Below, in pieces: positions 1-5,096 of a stretch of 5,096 bases of DNA. The stretch's first letter is position 1. The number at the start of each line of letters is the position of its first letter. Position numbers and translations under genes: made by a program. The stretch covers positions 1-5,096 of the forward strand of contig JAISQP010000030.1 in the NCBI GenBank assembly GCA_031274115.1. Reading direction: 5' to 3'. The DNA is from Synergistaceae bacterium (lineage in GTDB: Bacteria > Synergistota > Synergistia > Synergistales > Synergistaceae). The notes under the pieces were generated by a model, which saw only the letters and a program-made list of their open reading frames with translations, made no database searches and had not been told where the DNA came from.

Positions 1-342
1 TCAGAAGAGAACAGGATAACCGTCACGGTCCCGGCGTCCGGCAACGCGGAGCTGAAGAACGGCGTCATTGTCTGCGATCACCTGGGCGACCCGCTGGGCA
101 GCCACAGGACGCGGATAGGGCATGAGCCCGTTTACCCCAATTTCAGGGCTGTAAACGTGAAGGGCGTCTACTCTTCCATGCCTGACATTGCCCTGTCCCG
201 GCAGTCTGAGAAGAGCGACGGGACATCTGGCGGCGGCGGTTGCGCCGCCGGAGCGCCAGCCTTCGCGGGGATTATCGCGCTTGCCGCGGCATCGGCTAAA
301 GCGTTGGCGGCAAAGAAAAATCGGAGGGGGTTTTTGAGATGA
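1..342 (+). CDS. C-terminal part of a secreted Synergist-CTERM protein (5' end outside window)
   Basis: The frame is open from base 1 to the TGA at 340-342, giving 113 visible residues; the true start lies upstream of the window. An ATG at 157 is internal and has no convincing ribosome binding site. Visible residues 1-70 are a polar, beta-prone region that I do not recognise. The end has the layout of a Synergist-CTERM sorting tail: four glycines (residues 77-80), Cys81, an Ala-rich hydrophobic stretch (about 84-106) and a basic KKNRR end. In the family, this kind of tail marks proteins exported and then processed or anchored at the envelope; the protease and the chemistry are not visible here. 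The last codons overlap the binding site and start of the next gene, so the two are probably co-transcribed and translationally coupled. The nine residues from KKNRR onward make the tail longer than usual, perhaps because the coding end carries the next gene's initiation signals. Confidence 0.8.
   Translation, partial: SEENRITVTVPASGNAELKNGVIVCDHLGDPLGSHRTRIGHEPVYPNFRAVNVKGVYSSMPDIALSRQSEKSDGTSGGGGCAAGAPAFAGIIALAAASAKALAAKKNRRGFLR
323..330 (+). promoter_or_regulatory. Ribosome binding site for the DUF4430 gene, inside the preceding gene
   Basis: GGAGGGGG lies 8 bases before the ATG at 339. It sits inside the last codons of the upstream gene, and the ATGA at 339-342 joins stop and start. This arrangement supports translational coupling. 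Confidence 0.75.
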
Positions 343-1898
343 AAAAAAACGTAAAGCGGGTAAAAGCTGTTAAAATTTCGCGCCTGATAGCCGTGATGTT
401 TCTGGCCCTGCTCGCTGCCGCGCTGACGCTCGTCCCGGCAAACGCGGCGCAGGTGGCCGTCACGGTGGAGAAGCTGACCGTGGACGGGGGGTTCCTGGTG
501 GAACCGGTGCTGTATACGCTGCCGGACGGTAAAACGACGGCGGCGCAGGCGACGGTCAACCTGCTGTCGTCGAGAGGCCTCACCGTCAATTACGCGGGTG
601 GCCCGACATCGGCATATTTTTATATCAATAACATCGCCGGCCTCAGAGACGACGGCATGAACGGATGGATGATAACGGTCAACAATACGTTCATCAAGAC
701 TTCGGGCGGGGTTCATACCTTGAATAACGGCGCCGTTATGCGCTGGCAGTACTCAAGAGAATGGGGATTGGATCTCGGCACTGACATCTGGGATTGGGAT
801 TTCTCCACCGATCCGGTCCCGAGCACAAAGCCCAGCAGGGACGCGCTGATCTGGAAGATAGCGGAGATAAACGCGGCGGGGAATAAGTCGTCCTACGGCA
901 GCGCGTACACAAGCGCCATGGCTGTACTGAGCAGACTGAACAGCACGGCGGCCGAGATAACCGCCGCCCTAACCGCGCTGAACGCCTCCACGCCTGTCGA
1001 TCCGGTCACGCCCGATACGCCTAATACGCCCAACACGCCGGACACCCCGAATACACCAAACACGCCGGACACGCCGGGCGAAAACCCCGTTACGCCGGAC
1101 GACGGCGCAACGCCCGGAGATGATACAGACGCTGATTCCGACGCCGACTCTGGCTCGGACTCCGACTCGGGCTCCGGCTCTGACACAGGAGCGGCGGCGG
1201 AGATAATAGGCGCTCCCGCTTTTATCCCCCCATCCGGCACAGAAGCTGGAAGCGGGACGCGCGCTGTACAAGCTTCCGTGTTGGAAGCCCTTGGGTATGG
1301 AAACTCCGTAACGACAAACGCCGCCGGCGCGGTCACATTCAGCGAGAGCGCCTTCATCTCCGGCTTGAACGGTTCGGCCGACGCCTCTATAGACACAGAA
1401 AAACCCATAACGCCGCTCCCCGTGTTCCGCACCGGCGTTACCGAGAACGGGACGGCGGTGGTCACGCTCAGCGTGCGCCTCGACAGATACGATGGCGAAA
1501 CGCTCGGCGCCATAGCCGTCCTCAAGATGAAGCGGAATGGAACTGCCGGAGCGTTGGATATGGTTACGTCAAGCGAAAAATTGACATCCGGCGCCTACGT
1601 CTGGACTGACGGATTCGGAAACGCGAAGCGGTCCTCCGAGAAAGCCGTCGCCGGCCAGCACTATTTCATGAGCGTGGCGATAGAGGACGACAGCCAATAC
1701 GACCTGGACAGGACCACAGGAACCATAATCGATCCCTTAGCCCTCGCCGTGACAAAGGAAGTTAATAACTCCAACTCAAACGGCGAAAAAAATATATCCG
1801 ATCAATCGGGCGGCGGCGGCGGTTGTGACGCTGGCGGCGGGTTCGGTTTAGCGGCGCTCGCTATCTGCTCGCTCGCGCTCAGGAAAAAGCGTATCTAA
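339..1898 (+). CDS. Secreted DUF4430 (transcobalamin-like) surface protein with Synergist-CTERM tail
   Basis: The protein has 519 residues. Residues 1-36 are a Sec signal peptide: basic n-region, hydrophobic 17-32, and an ANA motif at 34-36 with likely cleavage before A37. Residues about 38-141 match the DUF4430 / transcobalamin-like C-terminal pattern: a VTVEKLTVDG start, a YFYINNIAGL stretch (93-102), GWMITVNN (109-116) and NNGAVMRWQYS (129-139). Residues 166-217 look like a FIVAR-type helical segment. A Thr-Pro-Asp/Asn repeat stalk (224-246) and a Ser/Asp/Gly-rich linker (about 261-284) follow. Residues about 285-475 form a second, beta-rich region that I do not recognise. The tail is GGGGG (491-495), Cys496, hydrophobic 501-513 and RKKRI. 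The start is set by a strong binding site and the ATGA overlap with the previous gene. A terminator follows at 1981-2020. A role in binding a corrinoid or another ligand at the cell surface is inferred from the domain name and the nearby btuF-like gene; ligand binding is not shown by the sequence. Confidence 0.88.
   Translation: MKKNVKRVKAVKISRLIAVMFLALLAAALTLVPANAAQVAVTVEKLTVDGGFLVEPVLYTLPDGKTTAAQATVNLLSSRGLTVNYAGGPTSAYFYINNIAGLRDDGMNGWMITVNNTFIKTSGGVHTLNNGAVMRWQYSREWGLDLGTDIWDWDFSTDPVPSTKPSRDALIWKIAEINAAGNKSSYGSAYTSAMAVLSRLNSTAAEITAALTALNASTPVDPVTPDTPNTPNTPDTPNTPNTPDTPGENPVTPDDGATPGDDTDADSDADSGSDSDSGSGSDTGAAAEIIGAPAFIPPSGTEAGSGTRAVQASVLEALGYGNSVTTNAAGAVTFSESAFISGLNGSADASIDTEKPITPLPVFRTGVTENGTAVVTLSVRLDRYDGETLGAIAVLKMKRNGTAGALDMVTSSEKLTSGAYVWTDGFGNAKRSSEKAVAGQHYFMSVAIEDDSQYDLDRTTGTIIDPLALAVTKEVNNSNSNGEKNISDQSGGGGGCDAGGGFGLAALAICSLALRKKRI
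1008..1076 (+). repeat. Thr-Pro-Asp/Asn tripeptide repeat in the stalk
   Basis: Eight TP steps are spaced every 9 bases, with a higher 27-base period: TPD-TPN-TPN, TPD-TPN-TPN, then TPD-TP. The first two 27-base units differ at six bases, all at third codon positions and all synonymous. This is typical of an extended, rigid spacer that holds a surface domain away from its anchor. Confidence 0.85.
1119..1190 (+). repeat. Low-complexity Asp/Ser/Gly linker
   Basis: The coding sequence encodes an acidic, Ser/Gly-rich run (protein residues about 261-284), with SD, DA and SG dipeptides. It is likely a flexible, highly charged linker between the stalk and the second extracellular region. Confidence 0.7.
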
Positions 1899-1956
1899 TC
1901 GCTAATTACGCTTTGCCCGCCCTCCAGCGGACGGGTGAACAACAGCTCCTCTCATA

Positions 1957-1978
1957 GGTCGGGGATAACCCCCCGACC
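1957..1978 (+). other. Hairpin upstream of the terminator
   Basis: GGTCGGGG (1957-1964) and CCCCGACC (1971-1978) form a perfect 8-bp stem around a 6-base loop. No T-run follows, so it is not a terminator by itself. It lies just before the terminator stem and could stabilise the 3' end of the upstream mRNA. Confidence 0.6.
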
Positions 1979-1980
1979 CG

Positions 1981-2020
1981 GAGCGGCCGGTCAGCGATCA
2001 AAGGCCGGCCGCTCTTTTTT
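1981..2020 (+). terminator. Rho-independent terminator of the CTERM operon
   Basis: GAGCGGCCGG (1981-1990) pairs perfectly with CCGGCCGCTC (2005-2014) around a 14-base loop, and six T residues follow directly (2015-2020). It very likely ends the transcript of the two sorted surface proteins. It stops only about 30 bases before the next gene, so it could also act as an attenuator for that gene if a promoter lies upstream of it. Confidence 0.88.
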
Positions 2021-2049
2021 GAGTCAGTTATTAACCACATACGGCGGTG

Positions 2050-2379
2050 ATGGAATTGTCGGAGAAAAACTCGCAGACGCTGATATACCCAAAATGGACG
2101 CAGCTCAGCTATGAGCACAGGCGCCAGGTGATACTGGACACAAAGACCCTGCACTGCCGGTACGTGGAGGAGAACTTCAATTGCCCGGATGGCTTCGCGA
2201 AAGACGACCTGGCCGAGGAAATTTATGACATCGCCGCGGAAAAGGGCGTCCCTATCACGAAGGCGGCCTTAAAAAAACACGTACTTACGGAGCTGACCAT
2301 GCTGAACCGTCTCGAAACGAGGCGCCGGAACAAGGGCGACAGGCAGTGCAAAGCCGAAAGTGTTGTACGGGTCCCGTAA
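2050..2379 (+). CDS. Small hypothetical protein, possible partner of the zeta-like protein
   Basis: This gene encodes 109 residues from the ATG at 2050; a GTG directly before it (2047) would add one residue. No good ribosome binding site is visible for either start, so the start is uncertain. I do not recognise the family. Counting from the ATG, the protein is charged and appears mostly helical. Residues about 52-79 (DDLAEEIYDIAAEKG, then VPITKAALKKHVL) could form a helix-turn-helix, and the strongly basic segment near 88-98 (ETRRRNKGDRQ) could contact nucleic acid. It has two cysteines near the middle (36 and 45) and one near the end (100), with no metal-binding spacing. The downstream zeta-like gene begins 40 bases later on the same strand, an arrangement like an antitoxin-toxin pair. 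An antitoxin or regulator role is inferred from position only. Confidence 0.62.
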   Translation: MELSEKNSQTLIYPKWTQLSYEHRRQVILDTKTLHCRYVEENFNCPDGFAKDDLAEEIYDIAAEKGVPITKAALKKHVLTELTMLNRLETRRRNKGDRQCKAESVVRVP

Positions 2380-2406
2380 GAGCTTTAAATTTAAAATTTT
2401 CGCTTC

Positions 2407-2410
2407 GGAG
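2407..2410 (+). promoter_or_regulatory. Ribosome binding site supporting the ATG start at 2420
   Basis: GGAG lies 9 bases before the ATG at 2420. The alternative GTG at 2360 would overlap the preceding gene by 20 bases, has no good binding site, and would add a Lys/Phe-rich stretch encoded by an AT-rich run. I therefore prefer 2420. Confidence 0.55.
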
Positions 2411-2419
2411 TGTGAGAAC

Positions 2420-3625
2420 ATGATCCAGTTGGATGATTTTTTTCTTATGCAGGACGCCAGACATTGCCTCGGTCTGATGTTCGCATTTAGCGTAAACGAT
2501 CTGCGCCGCGCTGAACTCGAACTCTATGAAACGCCGGACAAAGAAAAATACCAAAAAGCCGATGCGATAAGAAAACTGCACGGCGAACTCAGGATCGCGC
2601 GATATCATGTCCATTTGTGCGATAAAGAAGTCATGGCGCGTTGCGTGGAGAATTACGCCCCGCTCATCCGGGAAAGACTGGAAGGGCTGGGGCAAATAAA
2701 CGTCAATAAGACGGAAAGAGAGAAATTCCCACTAAACGTCCTCATCGAGGGGGAGATGGGCGACACCCGAAAGGACGCGCGGCCCCTCGCCGTGATAATC
2801 GGCGGCTCTGTAGGGCTGAGACAGGCTCAGCTTTTCAGTGTTGCCCGGAAGGAGTATTTTGGTGAAAAACGCCCCGTGGTGATTAACGGCGAGGATCTCC
2901 GGTATGAGCACCCCCTCGCGCTGGCCGCGCTCCTTTCAAACGGCGTCAGGCTCGAAAATATCATCGGCAAGGAAGTCCGCGCCTGCGGCTTTAAAATGCT
3001 AGCCTCCGCCCTGGGAGGCCGCCGCAACATCGTTTACTACGACCCCATGCGCGGATGGGAGAATATTGCCTCTGTGATAGAGCAGATTCGCAAGCATCAA
3101 GAGTACCGCGTAATGGTCCTGGCAGCCGCGGTGCACGGCGTCATAGGCAGGGCTGAAATCCTGGAAAGCTGCGAACGGGGGCTTGCGCTGACCGGAACTA
3201 TGTGGAAGGGAACGGCGGACCGTCAGTGCGAGTCGCATCTTTTTATGCCTCACGTCCTGAATTATCTTGAAAGGAACGGGATACCCGACCTCATCAAGAT
3301 ATATAACAACCGCATGACGAAGCCTCATTACGTGAACAACATGGGCCGTTGGACGGAAGAGAAGCGCAAGGGCGAGGAAGACGACGCGAGATCAGTCTTC
3401 TTCACTGAGGCCCGCCGCAGGTTTTCCGACGCGATATTCGAGAGATACAGGAAAGTTTCGGAGAGGGTAATCGAGCGGATGAAAGCGCGCGACGCCTCCG
3501 CCGAGGAAATAGCCGACACCCGCATGAAGCTGGAACTGTTTTTGAACCGCCGCGAGAACCAAAAGGGCGCGCAGGGACAAGGAAAACAAGGGGCTGAAAA
3601 CCTTTCCCCTGTGTGTGCCGTGTGA
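2420..3625 (+). CDS. Zeta-toxin-like P-loop kinase homologue with a degenerate nucleotide site
   Basis: The protein has 401 residues from the ATG at 2420. Residues about 122-300 follow the order of the zeta toxin / UDP-GlcNAc kinase fold: a first strand and P-loop position (PLAVIIGGSVGLRQAQL, 122-138), then VVINGEDLRYEHP (153-165), which mirrors the family's ING-D-E-x-R-x-x-HP motif. RNIVYYDP (202-209), YRVMVLAAAVH (229-239) and DLIKIYNN (290-297) follow as later core strands. Family members usually read GGQPGAGKT at the P-loop; here the Lys and Thr positions are Gln135 and Ala136, and the usual catalytic Asp is Glu158. ATP binding and kinase activity are therefore doubtful. Residues 1-120 and about 310-385 are helical, charged extensions. 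The gene is intact, without frameshift, and ends 44 bases before the btuF-like start. Active zeta toxins phosphorylate cell-wall UDP-sugars; I do not assign that activity here. A distant unrelated P-loop fold is an alternative. Confidence 0.6.
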   Translation: MIQLDDFFLMQDARHCLGLMFAFSVNDLRRAELELYETPDKEKYQKADAIRKLHGELRIARYHVHLCDKEVMARCVENYAPLIRERLEGLGQINVNKTEREKFPLNVLIEGEMGDTRKDARPLAVIIGGSVGLRQAQLFSVARKEYFGEKRPVVINGEDLRYEHPLALAALLSNGVRLENIIGKEVRACGFKMLASALGGRRNIVYYDPMRGWENIASVIEQIRKHQEYRVMVLAAAVHGVIGRAEILESCERGLALTGTMWKGTADRQCESHLFMPHVLNYLERNGIPDLIKIYNNRMTKPHYVNNMGRWTEEKRKGEEDDARSVFFTEARRRFSDAIFERYRKVSERVIERMKARDASAEEIADTRMKLELFLNRRENQKGAQGQGKQGAENLSPVCAV

Positions 3626-3656
3626 GGCGGTAAAAGCAGGTCGGGATTATCGTGGC

Positions 3657-3662
3657 GGGAGG
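3657..3662 (+). promoter_or_regulatory. Ribosome binding site that selects the TTG start at 3670
   Basis: GGGAGG lies 7 bases before the TTG at 3670, an ideal spacing. The GTG at 3652 lies upstream of this site and has only a weak candidate site of its own. Starting at 3670 also gives a cleaner signal peptide (MKNTKRLKK, then a hydrophobic core). Confidence 0.72.
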
Positions 3663-3669
3663 CGATAAC

Positions 3670-4587
3670 TTGAAAAACACGAAAAGACTGAAAAAAATCA
3701 CAGTCGCTCTATTTACGATACTCATGACCGCCTTGATGTGCGCTGACGGATCCGCCGCGGGCTCGCAAAAATCGCCGGAGCGAATCCTGTCTTTGACCCC
3801 GGCGGGTACGGAGATCATATTTTCCCTCGGGCTGGGAGACCGCGTTATCGGCGTGACGAAATACTGCAACTGGCCACCCGAGGCGCGGAGCAAACCGGTT
3901 ATCGGAGACATGATGAACCTCAGCCTCGAAGCCATTACGATCATGTCGCCGGACCTGGTGCTGCTCTCCAACATGAACGAGCACCTCGATCCCAAGGTCA
4001 AGTCGATGGGATTTGAAACGGTCATAGTCTATCAGGACGATTTCAAGCAGATATGCGACTCGATACGGGATGTGGGGCAGGTCTGCGGCATCCCGGATAC
4101 CGCCGAAAAGGAAATAAACGAGCTTCAGGAATCCGTCCGCGTCCTGTCCGAGTCCGCCCGGTCCGCCGATAACGGCTTCGTTCCCCGCGTCCTCGTGGTC
4201 GTCGGCAGGGACCCATCGGAAGACAACCTCAAAAAGATATACGCCGCCGGCCTGAAATCTTTTTACGACGAACTCGTCAGGGAGTCTGGCGGCGTGAACG
4301 TGCTGGCGCAGGATGTCCCTTACGCGCAGTTGTCCCAAGAGGGCCTCATCAGCCTCAATCCTGATGTAATCATCGACCTGATCGGCGCCCACGGCGGCAA
4401 AGACAAGCCAATAGACGAAATTATCGGCCAATGGCGACCCATCCCCTATATAAAAGCGATAGAAGAGGGCAGAGTGGCGGTGATAAAGGGAGATTTCACC
4501 CTTCGCGCCGGCCCTCGATACCCATTGATCCTTGAAGCGTTCATAAGAGTGATCCGCGACGGCGAGACGAAGATCGAGGAGCAATAA
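3670..4587 (+). CDS. btuF: BtuF-like periplasmic corrinoid (vitamin B12) binding protein
   Basis: The protein has 305 residues from the TTG at 3670; a GTG at 3652 would add six. Residues 1-30 are a signal peptide: basic MKNTKRLKK, hydrophobic core, and likely cleavage after SAA. The cysteine at 24 lacks a lipobox, so I expect a soluble periplasmic protein. The mature part is a two-lobe periplasmic binding domain (PF01497 type). RILSLTPAGTEIIFSLG (38-54), GVTKYCNWPPEA (61-72) and SPDLVLL (93-99) mark the N-lobe. SFYDELVRESGGVNV (197-211), SQEGLISLNPDVII (222-235) and GPRYPLILEAF (281-291) mark the C-lobe. The YCNWPPEA stretch favours corrinoid binders over siderophore binders. Glu87 and Glu224 lie where BtuF has the glutamates that dock on the permease. 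In the family the protein hands cobalamin to a BtuCD-type importer; no such genes are in the window. Heme or siderophore binding is a weaker alternative. Confidence 0.87.
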   Translation: MKNTKRLKKITVALFTILMTALMCADGSAAGSQKSPERILSLTPAGTEIIFSLGLGDRVIGVTKYCNWPPEARSKPVIGDMMNLSLEAITIMSPDLVLLSNMNEHLDPKVKSMGFETVIVYQDDFKQICDSIRDVGQVCGIPDTAEKEINELQESVRVLSESARSADNGFVPRVLVVVGRDPSEDNLKKIYAAGLKSFYDELVRESGGVNVLAQDVPYAQLSQEGLISLNPDVIIDLIGAHGGKDKPIDEIIGQWRPIPYIKAIEEGRVAVIKGDFTLRAGPRYPLILEAFIRVIRDGETKIEEQ

Positions 4588-4624
4588 AAGCAGGCGACTT
4601 CAGGGAAGTATTTAAGGTTCGATT

Positions 4625-4653
4625 TTGATGATAAAATAACTTTCGCGTTGAAT
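4625..4653 (+). promoter_or_regulatory. Possible sigma-70-type promoter for HU
   Basis: TTGATG (4625-4630) and TTGAAT (4648-4653) are spaced by 17 bases and match the consensus at 4 of 6 positions each. The -10 candidate overlaps the 17-bp palindrome. The match is modest. Confidence 0.3.
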
Positions 4654-4662
4654 AATTCAACG
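4646..4662 (+). promoter_or_regulatory. 17-bp perfect palindrome upstream of HU, candidate operator
   Basis: CGTTGAATAATTCAACG has 8-bp arms around a central A at 4654. It ends 10 bases before the HU ribosome binding site. Symmetry and position suggest a binding site for a dimeric regulator. As RNA it could fold as a 7-bp stem with a TAA loop. No T-run follows, so it is not a terminator. Confidence 0.5.
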
Positions 4663-4672
4663 AAAAAACGAA

Positions 4673-4677
4673 GGAGG
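4673..4677 (+). promoter_or_regulatory. Ribosome binding site that selects the GTG start of HU
   Basis: GGAGG lies 9 bases before the GTG at 4687. The upstream in-frame TTG at 4648 would put this site inside the coding region and add a 13-residue basic extension not normal for HU, so I reject it. Confidence 0.8.
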
Positions 4678-4686
4678 CGCGTAATA

Positions 4687-4992
4687 GTGACAAAGGCTGA
4701 ATTAGCGGGCGAAGTGGCAAATGCGGTTGAAGGTCTGACAAAGGCAAAGGCGTCGGTGATTGTCGACGCCGTTTTCCAGGCGATCCATTCCAGCCTCGCA
4801 AAAGGCGAAAAGGTCCAGGCAGTAGGCTTTGGCACATTCGAGATTCAGCAGCGAGCTGCGAGAAAAGGCCGCAACCCGCGTAACGCGAAAGAGGTTATCG
4901 ACATCCCCGCTAAGACCGTGCCGGTATTTCGTGCTGGCAAAGATCTGAAAGAAGCGGTCAAAACAGCACTGTCGAAGAAGAAGAAAAAATAA
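4687..4992 (+). CDS. hup: HU family nucleoid DNA-binding protein
   Basis: From the GTG at 4687 the protein has 101 residues. It starts with the typical MTKAELAGEVA helix, followed by VIVDAVFQAIHSSLAKGEKV and the core motif VGFGTFEIQQRAARKGRNPR, with the strand arm ending in IPAKTVPVFRAGKDLKEAV. The arm proline used to intercalate into DNA is present in RNPR. HU forms a dimer that bends DNA without strong sequence preference and acts in the nucleoid. The length is slightly above the usual 90 or so residues because the C-terminus ends in a short run of lysines (SKKKKK), which should strengthen contact with DNA. It starts 99 bases after the btuF-like stop, behind a palindrome and a possible promoter, so it is probably transcribed on its own. 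IHF is less likely because the sequence follows the HU consensus closely. Confidence 0.96.
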   Translation: MTKAELAGEVANAVEGLTKAKASVIVDAVFQAIHSSLAKGEKVQAVGFGTFEIQQRAARKGRNPRNAKEVIDIPAKTVPVFRAGKDLKEAVKTALSKKKKK

Positions 4993-5029
4993 CGGCTCGC
5001 TGATCCCGATAAATCCTACCTCGTAACTG

Positions 5030-5050
5030 GCCCGCAAAATTATTGCGGGC
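5030..5050 (+). other. Hairpin downstream of HU, possible weak terminator
   Basis: GCCCGCAA (5030-5037) pairs with TTGCGGGC (5043-5050) around a 5-base loop. The bases after it (AATAAATGTTGT) are not a real T-run, so factor-independent termination would be weak. It may instead protect the HU mRNA end or belong to a leader of the next gene outside the window. Confidence 0.5.
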
Positions 5051-5096
5051 AATAAATGTTGTGTGTAGGGATAGCTGACAAAACTGATCACTTCAT

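Noticed and set aside
168..716. Long minus-strand open frame of 182 codons
   Set aside because: It lies opposite the two CTERM genes, has low-complexity, Arg/His-rich composition and no plausible start signals. It is a shadow of GC-rich coding sequence.
1899..2046. Cobalamin riboswitch near the corrinoid-type genes
   Set aside because: I see no B12-box-like element or multi-stem layout; only two simple hairpins are present.
2300..2420. Frameshift joining the small gene to the zeta-like gene
   Set aside because: The frames do differ by one base and overlap if the GTG at 2360 is used, but the join region is AT-rich, has no slippery site and a ribosome binding site precedes the ATG at 2420. 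Two separate genes explain it better.
3721..3750. Lipoprotein signal at the cysteine in the BtuF-like signal peptide
   Set aside because: The residues before Cys24 are Ala-Leu-Met, which do not fit a lipobox, and a normal cleavage site follows.
3402..4584. Long minus-strand open frames opposite the zeta-like and btuF-like genes
   Set aside because: The + strand frames have clear family motifs over the same bases; the minus-strand translations show none.
3631..4594. Repeated 10-mer TAAAAGCAGG at 3631 and 4585, each at or just after a stop codon
   Set aside because: Two copies of a short word in 5 kb can occur by chance, and no further similarity extends around them.
4597..4616. Terminator after the btuF-like gene
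   Set aside because: Only a 5-bp stem (ACTTC/GAAGT) with a 3-base loop and no T-run; too weak.
1..5096. CRISPR arrays, tRNA or rRNA genes, insertion sequences
   Set aside because: No regularly spaced repeats, cloverleaf structures, transposase genes or terminal inverted repeats are visible.

Overview
The window most likely comes from a member of the Synergistetes (Synergistota). The main evidence is two consecutive secreted proteins that end in a Synergist-CTERM-type tail: a glycine run, one cysteine, a hydrophobic segment and a basic end. Synonymous positions are GC-rich, and all genes I accept are on the + strand. The organism call is an inference from this tail and the general gene style.

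Layout. (1) Bases 1-342 are the 3' end of a secreted, C-terminally sorted protein. Its stop overlaps the start of the next gene (ATGA). (2) Bases 339-1898 encode a secreted protein with a DUF4430 (transcobalamin-like C-terminal) domain, a helical FIVAR-like segment, a Thr-Pro-Asp/Asn repeat stalk, a Ser/Asp/Gly-rich linker, an unrecognised beta-rich region and a Synergist-CTERM tail. (3) Bases 1899-2046 carry two hairpins, the second a strong intrinsic terminator. (4) Bases 2050-2379 encode an unrecognised small protein. (5) Bases 2420-3625 encode an intact protein that resembles zeta-toxin-type P-loop kinases but lacks the P-loop Lys and Thr. (6) Bases 3670-4587 encode a BtuF-like periplasmic corrinoid-binding protein with a TTG start. 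(7) Bases 4687-4992 encode a canonical HU DNA-binding protein with a GTG start, behind a 17-bp perfect palindrome. (8) Bases 4993-5096 hold a hairpin and no gene.

How the parts may work together. The DUF4430 protein and the BtuF-like protein suggest a corrinoid theme: surface capture followed by periplasmic delivery to an ABC importer. No permease or ATPase gene is in the window, so this is inference. Between them sits the small unknown gene followed by the zeta-like protein with a degenerate P-loop. It has the layout of a toxin-antitoxin pair, but the kinase site looks dead. This is the most unusual part of the window. HU is a housekeeping gene and probably has its own promoter.
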